A stretch of 64,000 bases of DNA. Origin: Alphaproteobacteria bacterium. Lineage in GTDB: Bacteria; Pseudomonadota; Alphaproteobacteria; Caulobacterales; Maricaulaceae. The position numbers were made by a program, and so were the translations under genes. The DNA lies in contig WGOD01000002.1 of NCBI GenBank assembly GCA_016124205.1, forward strand, positions 186,001-250,000, given 5' to 3'. Within the stretch, counting starts at the first letter, position 1. Every line of letters begins with the position of its first letter. The notes under the pieces were generated by a model. The model saw nothing but the letters and a program-made list of their open reading frames with translations. It was not told where the DNA came from and made no database searches. This document shows, piece after piece, positions 49,201 to 60,588 of this stretch.

Positions 49201-49796
49201 GCCTGCTCGATCCGAGGCCGCCCGCAGCGGTGGTTGCGGGCAATGTCGAGACCAGCCAGCTGGTGGTCGATGCCCTGTTCGCCGCCACGGGGCGGATGGC
49301 GAATGCGCAAGGCAGTATGAACAACTTCACCTTCGGCAATGCGCGCTACCAGTATTACGAGACGATCTGCGGCGGGTCCGGCGCCGGCATCGACGATGAA
49401 GGCCGGGGCTTTGCCGGGACCAGCGCAATCCATACCCACATGACCAATTCGCGCATGACCGATCCGGAAGTGCTGGAGGCGCGCTTCCCGGTGCGTCTGG
49501 CCTGGCACCGTGTGCGCCCCGTTTCGGGCGGCGACGGGAAATGGCGTGGCGGCGACGGATCGAGCCGGAAGCTGATCTTCCTCGAAGCGATGGAGGCGGC
49601 CCTGCTCTCCTCGCGCCGCAGCGAGCATCCGGCCGGACTGTCCGGTGGCGGAGATGCCCGCTCCGGCACACAGCGCCTGATCCGCGCCGACGGGAGCGAG
49701 GAAGCCCTGCCCGCCTTGTTCAGCGTCTCGGTCCAGCCCGGAGATGCCATCCTGATCGACACGCCCGGCGGGGGCGGCTTCGGCTCGGCGCATTAA
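46203..49796 (+). CDS. 5-oxoprolinase (fused HyuA-HyuB type)
   Basis: ATP-dependent hydrolase that opens 5-oxoproline (pyroglutamate) to glutamate. From GTG 46203 the product is 1197 aa, a single polypeptide as in eukaryotic OPLAH. The HyuA half begins with WIDRGGTFTDV (about 7-17), contains GTTVATNALLERKG and DMGGTSTDVSRF. The HyuB half starts near residue 685 (LDPVRLELFNKRFMAVAEQMG), with PYDGGTHLPDITLV and ARGHHADVGG. The open frame extends far upstream, but that part overlaps the divergent DnaJ gene, and the family N-terminus decides the start. RBS is weak. Confidence 0.92.
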   Translation: MNGRWEFWIDRGGTFTDVLAREPGGRVRAMKLLSESPDYPDAASEGVRRFLGLKSGEPIPADTITAVKMGTTVATNALLERKGAPTLFVVTEGFADLLVIGDQTRPDIFATKIDRPDPLHHQVLEVKERLAADGSIVAPLDEAAALAGLKAARGAGCRTAAIACLHAYANPAHEKRLGELAREAGFDTIILSSEASPLVKIVPRASTTVLDAYLTPVLKDYAGRVAERLDGAPLYFMQSSGGLTSADTFAARDAVLSGPAGGVVGMAKTSAAAGFPKVIGFDMGGTSTDVSRFDGDHYERVTEARIAGQRLRAPMMAVHTVAAGGGSVLFFDGERARVGPDSAGAMPGPAGYGRGGPAAVTDANIVLGRIQPDDFPQVFGSTGDAKLDVAASRAALAALAQAMGTDGPEAAAEGFLAVAVENMAQAIKQISIGQGVDPAGYALSSFGGAGGQHACKVAEALGMTAVLIHPFAGLLSALGIGLAELRETRKAASGLPFDTGLGDARKRVEALANDARDALIRQGAMAEAIRSRLEARIKVAGSDTALPVGFAESDAMRADFERAHSQLFGFTPGDAALVIESVAAEAEADPPGAGGWSLDLPDVSGDPKPRRITQVFSGGAWRDTPVVALEDFGPEARFTGPALIVEPNSTIVVEAGWTARRKADGMLVLTRDGRTVKEAGSTALDPVRLELFNKRFMAVAEQMGTALERTAHSVNIKERLDFSCAVFDAEGGLVANAPHMPVHLGSMSASVKAAAEAHPDLEAGDAVAVNAPYDGGTHLPDITLVVPVFDEASGERLFWVAARGHHADVGGIAPGSMPPFSKTIDEEGVLFRNLKVMEGGRFLDAEVHAVLNGGPYPARNPDQNVADMKAQLAACAKGAAELKRMVADHGLDVVRAYMGHVQDNAERAVRRVIDALEDGEAISRLEDGAEIRVRITVDRDARTAKVDFTGTSAQRANNFNAPSSVARAAVLYVFRCLVGDAIPLNEGCLKPLEIVIPEGSLLDPRPPAAVVAGNVETSQLVVDALFAATGRMANAQGSMNNFTFGNARYQYYETICGGSGAGIDDEGRGFAGTSAIHTHMTNSRMTDPEVLEARFPVRLAWHRVRPVSGGDGKWRGGDGSSRKLIFLEAMEAALLSSRRSEHPAGLSGGGDARSGTQRLIRADGSEEALPALFSVSVQPGDAILIDTPGGGGFGSAH

Positions 49797-49879
49797 ACTT
49801 TCGCAATGTTCAAATCCGGTGGCGGGTTGGGCGCGTAGTACCTCGTGTCTTGCGCAAGACATCCCTCTTGAAGACTGGC

Positions 49880-49910
49880 GCCGCCCGGCCCCTACACGGG
49901 CGGCGTCATT
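49880..49910 (+). terminator. Possible terminator after 5-oxoprolinase
   Basis: GCCGCCCG (49880-49887) and CGGGCGGC (49897-49904) form a perfect stem with a nine-base loop, followed by GTCATTTCC. The T-run is weak. It lies between the oxoprolinase stop and the fasciclin gene. Confidence 0.45.
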
Positions 49911-49948
49911 TCCTCCCCCCTTAAAGCAATCCGAAGGAGCGCAAGCAC

Positions 49949-50473
49949 ATGCGTACTCTCTTTACTGCGACTGCCGCCCTGGCCCTTCTCGCCGCCCCGG
50001 CCTTTGCCGACGGTCAGGCCAAGACTGACCACCATGCCTCGTCCGATCATCACGCCATGCAGGCCGATATCGTCGACACGGCGGTGAATGCCGGTTCGTT
50101 CAACACGCTGGTGGCAGCGGTTCAGTCCGCGGGTCTGGAAGACACGCTGCGCGGTGACGGTCCGTTCACCGTGTTCGCGCCGACCGACGAAGCGTTCGCC
50201 GCCCTGCCGGAAGGCACGGTGGAAAGCCTGCTGATGCCGGAAAACCGGGATCAGCTGGTTGCGATCCTGACCTATCACGTGGTTGCGGGTGAATACATGT
50301 CCGGCGATCTGGCCGGCCAGGCGCTGTCCGTCGAGACCGTCCAGGGCGACACGGTCGACATTGATGCGACCGGCGACAACGTCATGGTCGATGGTGCAAC
50401 TGTCATCATGGCTGACGTCGATGCATCCAATGGCGTCATTCACGTCATCAATGAAGTGATCATGCCCGAATAA
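49949..50473 (+). CDS. Secreted fasciclin (FAS1) domain protein
   Basis: A 174-residue product with a signal peptide (about 1-20, APAFA|DG) and one FAS1 domain (about 38-172). Diagnostic segments are [40 protein letters not shown] and [14 protein letters not shown] His-rich stretch ([10 protein letters not shown]) follows the signal peptide. FAS1 proteins mediate adhesion or matrix contacts; the partner is unknown. RBS GAAGGAGC precedes the ATG. Confidence 0.92.
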   Translation: MRTLFTATAALALLAAPAFADGQAKTDHHASSDHHAMQADIVDTAVNAGSFNTLVAAVQSAGLEDTLRGDGPFTVFAPTDEAFAALPEGTVESLLMPENRDQLVAILTYHVVAGEYMSGDLAGQALSVETVQGDTVDIDATGDNVMVDGATVIMADVDASNGVIHVINEVIMPE

Positions 50474-50536
50474 GAGGCAGGATCCGGAGCTTTCGGACCC
50501 CCTTCCCAGTCCCTCCGGTCCGGAGCACCGAATTCG

Positions 50537-50570
50537 CGGGGCCGTCTGCCATGCAGGCGGCCCCGTTTTT
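50537..50570 (+). terminator. Rho-independent terminator after fasciclin gene
   Basis: GGGGCCG (50538-50544) pairs with CGGCCCC, with inner CTGC/GCAG pairs around a CAT loop, followed directly by GTTTTT ending at 50570. It is 64 bp downstream of the fasciclin stop. Confidence 0.8.
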
Positions 50571-50609
50571 CCTGGTTGTGGCTCCCTAATCAGACATTGC
50601 GTTTCTGCG

Positions 50610-51710
50610 ATGGATTCCGTCCGCACGGCGTGTAGGATCGCGCCTGCGGTCGCGGCAGAAAGCGGACTATTGGAAGAGTCTCAGGAAGCCAGTCTGACCT
50701 GGCGGGTCACACCGGACATGATCTGCATCCTCGACCGCGACGGCCGTTTTGTCGCGATCAACCCTGCCTGGACGGCGACGCTCGGATGGTCGCGCGAGGA
50801 GATCGTCGGCCAACCCTATCTGAACTTCCTTCATCCCGACGATGTGGACCGGTCCAACGCTGCGTTCGAGACCGTAATGCGCGGCGAACCCGTCCTGCGC
50901 TTCGAGAACAGATATCGTGCGAAGAGCGGGGCCTTTCGCTGGTTCTCGTGGGTCGCCGTTCCGGAAGGCGACCGCTTCTATTGCACGGTCCGTGACGTGA
51001 CCGATGACAAGGAGCAAGCCGAGTCGCTCGCCCGGAAGACCGCCGAAGGCGAGCTGCGCGAACAATTCCTTGCGGTATTGGGGCACGATCTGCGCAATCC
51101 GCTGGCGGCGTTCAGCTCCGGCACGCGCCTGCTCAGCGAGGGCATGGACGATCCCGAGAAACAGCTGATCGCCCGCCAGATGCAGTCCAGCGTGACGCGG
51201 ATGTCGGATCTGATCGACAACCTGATGGACCTGGCGCGCGTTCGGCTGGGTGATGGATTATCGCTCGACCGGCAGACGACGGACACGCTCGCGGACCGGT
51301 TGATCGAGGTGATCGAGGAAATCCGATTGACCTCGAACCGGCACCGGATCGAAAGCCATCTTTCGATCGAGGGACCGGTGACGTGCGATGTGACGAAAAT
51401 CTCCCAGATCGTCTCGAACCTCGTCGCCAATGCCGTGACACACGGCGACCCGAAAACACTGATCCGGTTCGACGCGCGAACCCGCGACGGCCGGCTGATC
51501 GTGCGCGTCGCCAATGGCGGCGAGCGGATCCCCGAAAAAGTCAGGGAGAACCTTTTCCGGCCATTCTTTCGCGGCGTGGCGCGGGAGAGTCAGCAGGGAC
51601 TCGGTCTCGGGCTCTACATCGCGTCGGAAATTGCCAAAGCCCATGACGGCGAACTGACCGTGACATCGGATGACGATGTCACCGAGTTTCGCATGTCCAT
51701 TCCCTGCTGA
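50610..51710 (+). CDS. PAS-domain sensor histidine kinase
   Basis: A 366-residue kinase without transmembrane segments. The PAS domain (about 28-140: MICILDRDGRFVAINPAWTATLGWS, then FENRYRAKSG) is followed by HisKA with the phosphorylated His in AVLGHDLRNPL (about 160) and HATPase_c with NLVANAVTHG and QGLGLGLYIA. No response regulator gene is next to it. The start at 50610 lacks a clear ribosome-binding site. Confidence 0.9.
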   Translation: MDSVRTACRIAPAVAAESGLLEESQEASLTWRVTPDMICILDRDGRFVAINPAWTATLGWSREEIVGQPYLNFLHPDDVDRSNAAFETVMRGEPVLRFENRYRAKSGAFRWFSWVAVPEGDRFYCTVRDVTDDKEQAESLARKTAEGELREQFLAVLGHDLRNPLAAFSSGTRLLSEGMDDPEKQLIARQMQSSVTRMSDLIDNLMDLARVRLGDGLSLDRQTTDTLADRLIEVIEEIRLTSNRHRIESHLSIEGPVTCDVTKISQIVSNLVANAVTHGDPKTLIRFDARTRDGRLIVRVANGGERIPEKVRENLFRPFFRGVARESQQGLGLGLYIASEIAKAHDGELTVTSDDDVTEFRMSIPC

Positions 51711-51719
51711 GCGCGGACG

Positions 51720-52751
51720 TCAGAGAATCTCGTCCTCGTCGAAGAGCGGGTCGCCTTCGGTTTCCTCACCGATGCGGACCAGAGGGTCCACCTTCGGGAC
51801 GCGCGAGATTTCCGCGATATGGAAAAGCGCGTCGCCCTCGTTGACGATGGGCAGCATCGTCCGGCCGATGACGAGACCCGAGAAATTCGCCTTCACCACT
51901 TCCTCGCGCGATCCCAGCGGATCGGCGATGGCGGCGATCACATCGCCCTTTTCCACCAGCGCCCCGGCGGCCTTGTAGGCCCGCAGCACGCCGCCCATCG
52001 GCGCGCGTTCCCAGTGCGAATGCTTGGACAGGACGGGGCGGATTTTCGACGACAGTCCCTTGTCGCTGGCGATCATGCCGAGCTGGTGCAGGACGCGGAG
52101 AATGCCCTTCATGCCCAGGCGGATGGCCTGTTCATCGAAGCGCAGCGCCTCGCCGGCCTCGTAGACCAGCACGTCCTTGCCCATCTCGCGGGCCGCCATG
52201 CGCAGCGAGCCGTCGCGCAGTTTCGACTGGACGATGACCGGCGCGCAGAACGCCTGCGCCAGTTCCTGTACCCGCTTCGAACCGGCATCGATGCGGATCT
52301 GCGGCAGGTTTACCCGGTGCTCGGCGGCGGAATGCAGGTCGATCCCGACCTCGCAGCGCGAGACGATCTCGTCAACGAAGAGCCGGGCCAGCCGGGCCGC
52401 CAGCGACCCGGTTGCCGCGCCCGGGAAGGACCGGTTCAGGTCGCGCCGGTCGGGCAGGTAGCGCGTGTGGTTGATGAAGCCGAACGTGTTGACGATCGGC
52501 ACGCAGATCAGCGTGCCGCGAAGCGACTTCAGCTGCGGCGTGCGCAGCAGGCGGCGAACGATCTCGACGCCGATGATCTCGTCGCCATGGATGGCGCCGG
52601 AAACGAAGGCGGCGGGACCGGGACGCTTGCCGTGGATGACCTGGCAGGACAGCGCCATCGGCGTGTGGTCCGACAGCACCGAGACGGGAATGTCGACGAT
52701 CGCACGTTCACCGGACGGCACGGCGTGCCCGGCGATTTCGAAGACGCTCAT
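51720..52751 (-). CDS. AstE/aspartoacylase-family deacylase or carboxypeptidase
   Basis: A 343-residue zinc-dependent M14-like enzyme of the succinylglutamate desuccinylase/aspartoacylase family. Zinc ligands are His55 and Glu58 (SGAIHGDE) and His140 (DLHSA). [11 protein letters not shown] (101-111) is the substrate-binding segment. A C-terminal domain (about 255-320) looks lipoyl-like/beta-barrel. Substrate is unknown; next to rimK it could remove an acyl or glutamate group from a RimK product. The start overlaps the rimK stop (ATGA). Confidence 0.85.
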   Translation of the reverse strand: MSVFEIAGHAVPSGERAIVDIPVSVLSDHTPMALSCQVIHGKRPGPAAFVSGAIHGDEIIGVEIVRRLLRTPQLKSLRGTLICVPIVNTFGFINHTRYLPDRRDLNRSFPGAATGSLAARLARLFVDEIVSRCEVGIDLHSAAEHRVNLPQIRIDAGSKRVQELAQAFCAPVIVQSKLRDGSLRMAAREMGKDVLVYEAGEALRFDEQAIRLGMKGILRVLHQLGMIASDKGLSSKIRPVLSKHSHWERAPMGGVLRAYKAAGALVEKGDVIAAIADPLGSREEVVKANFSGLVIGRTMLPIVNEGDALFHIAEISRVPKVDPLVRIGEETEGDPLFDEDEIL

Positions 52752-53653
52752 CCCTTGCCCTTGGTCTTCGTCTTTCCGGGGCTGGCGTTCTTTTCGACGA
52801 AGTCGATGATGGCGTCGGCGACGTCGAAGCCTGTGGTTTCCTCGATCCCCTCAAGACCGGGGGAGGAATTCACCTCCATCACGACCGGGCCATGATTGGA
52901 CCGCAGGATGTCGACACCGGCGACATTCAGCCCCATCACCTTGGCGGCGCGCAGCGCGGTCGAGCGCTCTTCCGGCGTGATGCGCACCTTCGCCGCCGAA
53001 CCGCCGCGGTGAAGGTTGGAGCGGAAATCGCCTTCCCCGCCCTGGCGCTTCATCGCCGCGATCACCTTGCCGCCGACAACGATCATCCGGATGTCGGAGC
53101 CGCCGGCCTCCTTGATGAATTCCTGGACCAGGATATCCACCTTCGCGCCGCGGAAGGCCTCGATCACGGATTTCGCGGAGCGGCGGGTTTCCGCCAGAAC
53201 CACACCCACGCCCTGCGTGCCTTCAAGCAGCTTGATAACCACCGGTTCGCCGCCGACGATGTCGAGCACGTCGTCGGTCATGCGCGTTTCGTGGGCGAAG
53301 GCGGTCACCGGCAGGCCGATCCCGGCCCGCGACAGGAGCTGAAGCGAGCGAAGCTTGTCGCGCGAGCGGCCAATCGCAACGGACTCGTTCAGCGACCACA
53401 CGCCCATCATCTCGAACTGGCGCACCACCGCCGTGCCGTAGCTGGTGATCGACGCGCCGATGCGCGGGATGACCGCGTCATAACCCTCCAGCGAGCGGCC
53501 GTTGTGGCGCGCTTCGGGCCGCAGCGAGGTGATGTTCATGTAGATGCGCAGCGTGTCGAGCACATCGATCTCGTGGCCGCGTGCTTCCGCCGCCTCCACA
53601 AGCCGCCGGTGCGAATAGAGCGAGGCGTTTCGGGCCAGCATGAGAAGGCGCAT
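52748..53653 (-). CDS. rimK: RimK-family ATP-grasp peptide ligase
   Basis: ATP-grasp ligase resembling RimK, which in E. coli adds glutamates to the C-terminus of ribosomal protein S6. From the ATG at 53653 the product is 301 aa. It shows the N-terminal domain ([24 protein letters not shown]), [13 protein letters not shown], the ATP-grasp segments [16 protein letters not shown] and [13 protein letters not shown], and the metal/ATP site [17 protein letters not shown] longer TTG start at 53662 sits too close to the ribosome-binding site. Its target could be S6 or another substrate. Confidence 0.9.
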   Translation of the reverse strand: MRLLMLARNASLYSHRRLVEAAEARGHEIDVLDTLRIYMNITSLRPEARHNGRSLEGYDAVIPRIGASITSYGTAVVRQFEMMGVWSLNESVAIGRSRDKLRSLQLLSRAGIGLPVTAFAHETRMTDDVLDIVGGEPVVIKLLEGTQGVGVVLAETRRSAKSVIEAFRGAKVDILVQEFIKEAGGSDIRMIVVGGKVIAAMKRQGGEGDFRSNLHRGGSAAKVRITPEERSTALRAAKVMGLNVAGVDILRSNHGPVVMEVNSSPGLEGIEETTGFDVADAIIDFVEKNASPGKTKTKGKG

Positions 53654-53706
53654 GGGCGTCAATTCCTGTTCGGCGCGGGGTCAGTATGGGGCAAGCAAGG
53701 CGGAAG

Positions 53707-54198
53707 CTAAACCGGACCGGGCTCGCGCCCCGTCAGGAAGGAGGCAGCGGGGTCGATCAGGACACGGCGCTTCAGTGCCGTCCGGCCGATCAGCATCCGG
53801 AAACCCATCTGGTCCCGGCGCGCCAAAGTCAACTCGATCGGCCAGATGCGCCCGTCCATTTTCAGCTTCGTCTTCACGACAATGCGCACCGCAGTCTCTC
53901 CGTTCGAGGACCGCACTTCGCGTTCGTCGAAGATCGGCATGGCGCAAGGGATCCGGGTGCGATTGTCCTTCTGGACCGGGTGCAGCTCGAACCGCACCCA
54001 CGGCGCGCCGCCTTCCGAAAAGCGCTGGATCTTCCAGGCATGGATCGCAGATGTCCGCGCGCCGGTATCGATCTTCGCCTTGATCGGCAGATCGGTCAGA
54101 TCGGGCAGGCGCACCCATTCGCGCCAGCCGATCAGCAGCGGTTGTTTCTTCGCGGAGGCCAAACCGTCAGTCGCCCATCCAGCCCTGGAAGCTGACAT
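53707..54198 (-). CDS. RimB-type retropepsin-like (ATP-dependent zinc protease) protein
   Basis: A 163-residue protein of the PF05618 group, which is often encoded beside rimK. The core starts IGWREWVRLPDL, with the aspartic protease-like motif IDTGARTSAIHA, then RIPCAMP and LIGRTALKRRVLIDPAASFL. The ATG at 54198 overlaps the lipoprotein gene by 32 bases. A TTG at 54162 would avoid the overlap and match the usual N-terminus better, so the true start may be 12 residues in. Pseudomonas RimB modulates RimK; a role here is inferred. Confidence 0.82.
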   Translation of the reverse strand: MSASRAGWATDGLASAKKQPLLIGWREWVRLPDLTDLPIKAKIDTGARTSAIHAWKIQRFSEGGAPWVRFELHPVQKDNRTRIPCAMPIFDEREVRSSNGETAVRIVVKTKLKMDGRIWPIELTLARRDQMGFRMLIGRTALKRRVLIDPAASFLTGREPGPV

Positions 54199-54814
54199 TC
54201 TCGAAGACTTCGTCGCCGATGCGCAGCGTCCCGGTCAGTGCGCCCTCGGCGGGGAAGCCCTGGTGGAAGGCCTCGACCTGCGCCGCGTTGAACGTGCCTT
54301 CGAAGGAATAAGCACCGATCACGTCATGCGTGCCGGAGAAGGTCATCGCGCTATCCGTGATCAGGAAGTTCTCAGGGAAGACCGCATAGCTGACTTCATA
54401 ATAGGTGTTGCCAAGCTCACCCACGCCGGTCGGGCTCGAGACATCGTCGAACGCCATGACCAGAGGCTGGTAGCGGTCGGGCTGTCCGGCAAAGAACTCC
54501 TCGAACTCCCAATCCATTCCGACCGAGATGTGGTCGAGGCGGATGTCGCCAGAACCCACATCCGTATCGGGGATGTAATAACCGAACAACTCGGTCTCGG
54601 CGGCGAAGACCTGGCCGGTCACGCCGTCGGACTCGTGCGTTCCTGACTCGCCAGCTGCGGTTTGATCAACCGCCGCCACATCCGCCTCGCCGGCGGTGTG
54701 ATGGTCGGTCGATGCGGTGTCGGCCGCTTCAGTCCCGGCCGGATCGTTGGCCGCTGAATTGCCGCAGGCCATCAGGAATACGGAAGCGATGGCAGAAACG
54801 AAAACCGGACGCAT
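54167..54814 (-). CDS. Lipoprotein, first gene of rimB-rimK operon
   Basis: A 215-residue product starting at the ATG at 54814 with GGAGGG upstream. The signal peptide ends in a lipobox with Cys17 (FLMAC). Residues 20-60 are low-complexity Thr/Ala/Asp/His-rich. The remaining part (about 65-215) is a beta-rich domain of unknown family, ending with GTLRIGDEVFENVSFQGWM. The 3' end overlaps the start of the RimB gene by 32 bases, suggesting coupled expression. Confidence 0.8.
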   Translation of the reverse strand: MRPVFVSAIASVFLMACGNSAANDPAGTEAADTASTDHHTAGEADVAAVDQTAAGESGTHESDGVTGQVFAAETELFGYYIPDTDVGSGDIRLDHISVGMDWEFEEFFAGQPDRYQPLVMAFDDVSSPTGVGELGNTYYEVSYAVFPENFLITDSAMTFSGTHDVIGAYSFEGTFNAAQVEAFHQGFPAEGALTGTLRIGDEVFENVSFQGWMGD

Positions 54815-54975
54815 GGTTGAACCCTCCCCGAGTCGAATTTCCGGACACACTACCGGCAAGCGCAAGCGCCGTCAGCCGAAACCCGATTGTCTCCGGATCG
54901 GAAAGAACAAGTGTCCGGATGCCGGGGTCGCTCCGGCGGGCGCGGCGCACTAGATAGCGGTCAAAGGAGATTGCC

Positions 54976-55827
54976 ATGAGCCAGATCCGGACCCTTGCCT
55001 TCAAGACGAAGGGCGTTGCGACTTCCGATGGTGCCGGCGTGAAAATCCGCCGGCTTCTTGGTCACCGCGAGCTGCAGATGCTCGACCCCTTCCTGATGCT
55101 CGACCATTTCCACTCGGACAATCCGGGCGACTACATCGCCGGCTTCCCGCCGCATCCCCATCGCGGGTTCGAGACCGTGACCTACATGTTCGCCGGGCGT
55201 CTGCGCCACAAGGACAACAAGGGTCATGAAGGCGTGATCGAACCGGGCGGCGTTCAATGGATGACCGCCGCGGGCGGCATCGAACACTCCGAAATGCCGG
55301 AGCAGGAAGACGGGCTGATGTCCGGCTTCCAGCTGTGGATCAACCTGCCGCGCGAGAAGAAAATGGAGCCGGCGCGCTATCAGGAATTCGATCCGGCGCG
55401 CATTCCCGAAGACGTGCGCGAGACCGGCGCAAAGGCGCGGATCGTGACGGGGAAGACCTCGACCGGGGTCGAAGGCCCGGTGCGCGATGTCGCGACCGAT
55501 CCCTTCTATGCCGATGTCCGGCTCGATGCGGGCGGCGTCTATGAGGAACCGGTCGATCCGGGCAAGACGGTGATGATCGCCGTGCGCGACGGGTCGCTCC
55601 ACTTCCGCGATGCCGACGGAAAGGCCGTCACGCTTTCGGCCGGCGAGCTCGGCGTCCTGATGACGGGTGACACGGTCCGTCTGGAAGCGGGGTCCGAAGG
55701 CGCGACCGCGCTCTTCCTGGCCGGACGGCCGATCCGGGAACCTGTGGCGTGGGGCGGACCTTTCGTCATGAACACGGAAGGCGAAGTGCGCCAGGCGATG
55801 CTGGACTATCAGGCCGGGCGTTTCTGA
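54976..55827 (+). CDS. Pirin family protein
   Basis: A 283-residue bicupin protein. The N-terminal cupin has the metal-site motif HPHRGFETVTY (about 60-70) and GIEHSEMP (about 100). FQLWINLPREKK marks the conserved pirin core, and a second cupin occupies the C-terminal half. Some pirins are quercetinases; others affect metabolism or transcription. The ATG is preceded by AAGGAGA. It lies 28 bp upstream of the GHR gene, so they are likely one transcript. Confidence 0.9.
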   Translation: MSQIRTLAFKTKGVATSDGAGVKIRRLLGHRELQMLDPFLMLDHFHSDNPGDYIAGFPPHPHRGFETVTYMFAGRLRHKDNKGHEGVIEPGGVQWMTAAGGIEHSEMPEQEDGLMSGFQLWINLPREKKMEPARYQEFDPARIPEDVRETGAKARIVTGKTSTGVEGPVRDVATDPFYADVRLDAGGVYEEPVDPGKTVMIAVRDGSLHFRDADGKAVTLSAGELGVLMTGDTVRLEAGSEGATALFLAGRPIREPVAWGGPFVMNTEGEVRQAMLDYQAGRF

Positions 55828-55854
55828 CAGAAGCAAACATGAAGGAGCGCGCCG

Positions 55855-56826
55855 ATGGGCATGCTCGTTGACGGTCAGTGGACCGACAAATGGTACGATA
55901 CGAAGTCGACCGGCGGGAAATTCAAGCGCTCCGAAAGCGCCTTCCGCGGCTGGGTAACGGCCGATGGCGGTCCGGGACCGGTCGGCCAGACCGGCTTCAA
56001 GGCCGAGGCCGGACGCTATCACCTCTATGTTTCGTTGGCCTGTCCCTGGGCGCACCGGACGCTGGTCTTCCGGCGCCTGAAAGGGCTGGAGGACATGATC
56101 TCGCTGTCAGTCGTGCACTGGCTGATGGGCGAGAATGGCTGGACGTTCAAGGACGGTTCCGGCGTCATCGCAGACCCGATCCACAGCGCCGACTTCCTGC
56201 ATCAGGTCTATACCGCCGCGAAGCCGGACTATACCGGCCGTGTGACCGTCCCGGTCCTGTGGGACAAGGAGACCGGCACGATCGTCTCGAACGAAAGCGC
56301 GGACATCATCCGCATGTTCAACACGGCGTTCGACGGAATCGGCGCGAAGGAAGGCGACTACTATCCCAAGGATCTCCGCGACGAGATCGACGCGATCAAT
56401 GCCCGCGTTTATTCGGATGTGAACAATGGAGTCTACAAGTCCGGCTTCGCGACGAAACAGAGCGTCTACGAGGCCGAAGTCGGCAAGCTGTTCGACGCGC
56501 TCGACTGGCTTGAAGTTATTCTGTCAGACGGCCGCCAATGGCTGACCGGCGACCGGCTGACCGAAGCCGACTGGCGGCTTTACACGACGCTCGTGCGCTT
56601 CGACCCGGTCTATCACGGCCACTTCAAGTGCAATCTTCGCCGGCTGCTCGACTACCCGCATCTCGCGGCCTACGGACGCCGGTTGCATGCCGTGGACGGG
56701 GTCGGCGAATTGTTCAATCTCGAACACGCCCAGCGGCACTATTACGAGAGCCATGGCATGATCAATCCGAACGGGATCGTCCCGGCCGGACCGATCGAAC
56801 ACATCGCCGACGGCAAGCCGGCCTGA
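55855..56826 (+). CDS. Glutathionyl-hydroquinone reductase (Xi-class GST)
   Basis: A 323-residue member of the S-glutathionyl-hydroquinone reductase group (YqjG/ECM4/PcpF), which reductively removes glutathione from quinone adducts. The catalytic Cys63 is in SLACPWAHR. The remainder has the long N-terminal arm, an all-helical C-terminal domain and NESADIIRMFN. Coupling with pirin suggests a joint role in aromatic or quinone stress. Confidence 0.93.
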   Translation: MGMLVDGQWTDKWYDTKSTGGKFKRSESAFRGWVTADGGPGPVGQTGFKAEAGRYHLYVSLACPWAHRTLVFRRLKGLEDMISLSVVHWLMGENGWTFKDGSGVIADPIHSADFLHQVYTAAKPDYTGRVTVPVLWDKETGTIVSNESADIIRMFNTAFDGIGAKEGDYYPKDLRDEIDAINARVYSDVNNGVYKSGFATKQSVYEAEVGKLFDALDWLEVILSDGRQWLTGDRLTEADWRLYTTLVRFDPVYHGHFKCNLRRLLDYPHLAAYGRRLHAVDGVGELFNLEHAQRHYYESHGMINPNGIVPAGPIEHIADGKPA

Positions 56827-56833
56827 CGCAAGA

Positions 56834-59506
<2,673 letters not shown>

Positions 59507-59520
59507 CAGTTCGGTATTCC

Positions 59521-60579
59521 TCACGCGGACAGGGCAAAGGGTTCGAGGCCGGACAGGCGCATGGCGGGCGGGCGCGGGCTGAATTCGCGCGGCGCCTTGC
59601 CCTTCACCGCCTTCGCGATGGCGGCGATGTGCCCCGGCGTGGTGCCGCAACAACCGCCGACGACATTCAGGAGGCCGCTTTCCGCCCATTCCGCGATGTG
59701 TTCGGCGGTTTCGGCGGGCGTCTCGTCATATTCCCCGAACGCGTTCGGCAGACCGGCATTGGGATAGGCCAACACGCGCGTTCCCGCGACCCGGGACATT
59801 TCCGCGACATAGCGGCGGAGCTGATCGGCACCGAGCGCGCAATTGAGACCCACCGCCCACGGCTTGGCATGGCGAACGGAGTTCCAGAAGGCTTCGGTGG
59901 TCTGCCCTGAAAGCGTCCGGCCGGACGCATCGGTGATGGTGCCCGACAGCAGGATCGGAACGTCCTCGCCGGTCTTGTCGGCCAGGTCGAGCAGCGCCTT
60001 GATCGCGGCCTTGGCGTTCAGCGTGTCGAAGATCGTCTCGACCAGCATGAAGTCCACGAAGGGCTGCATCGCCTCGGCCTGCTCGTAATAGCAGGCATAG
60101 ACCTGATCGAAGTCCACTTCGCGGTAGCCCGGATCATTCACATCCGGTGACAGCGACAGCGTCTTGTTGGTCGGCCCGATCGCGCCGGCAACGCAGCGCT
60201 GGATGCCGGTCGCCTTGGTGACGTTATCAGCCGCCTCACGCGCAATGCGCGCGCCCTCGCGGGCGATTTCCGACGCGATGGATTCCATCTTGTAGTCGGC
60301 CTGGGCGATGGTCGTCGCGGAGAAGGTGTTGGTCTCCACGATATCCGCGCCGGCCTCGAAATAGTGTTCGTGGATCTCGCGGATCGCGTCGGGCTTCGTG
60401 AGATTGAGAAGGTCGTTATTGCCCTTCACCGGCGAGGACCAGTCGGCGAAACGCTCGCCGCGATAATCCTCTTCCGACGGCTTCAGGTTCTGGATCTGCG
60501 TACCCATGGCCCCGTCGAGAACCAGGATACGCTCCTTCGCGGCCGCTTCGATAGCGGCGATACGGTCTTTGCGGGACAT
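59521..60579 (-). CDS. metH: Methionine synthase, N-terminal part (homocysteine S-methyltransferase)
   Basis: A 352-residue homocysteine-binding domain of methionine synthase encoded as a separate gene. [11 protein letters not shown] near the start, [10 protein letters not shown], and the zinc ligands Cys247 (GLNCALG), Cys310 and Cys311 (GGCCGTTP) are all present. It is followed after a 14-bp gap by the other half, and both are needed for methyl transfer from methyltetrahydrofolate. A split metH is common in Alphaproteobacteria. Confidence 0.96.
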   Translation of the reverse strand: MSRKDRIAAIEAAAKERILVLDGAMGTQIQNLKPSEEDYRGERFADWSSPVKGNNDLLNLTKPDAIREIHEHYFEAGADIVETNTFSATTIAQADYKMESIASEIAREGARIAREAADNVTKATGIQRCVAGAIGPTNKTLSLSPDVNDPGYREVDFDQVYACYYEQAEAMQPFVDFMLVETIFDTLNAKAAIKALLDLADKTGEDVPILLSGTITDASGRTLSGQTTEAFWNSVRHAKPWAVGLNCALGADQLRRYVAEMSRVAGTRVLAYPNAGLPNAFGEYDETPAETAEHIAEWAESGLLNVVGGCCGTTPGHIAAIAKAVKGKAPREFSPRPPAMRLSGLEPFALSA

Positions 60580-60588
60580 GGGGCCTCC

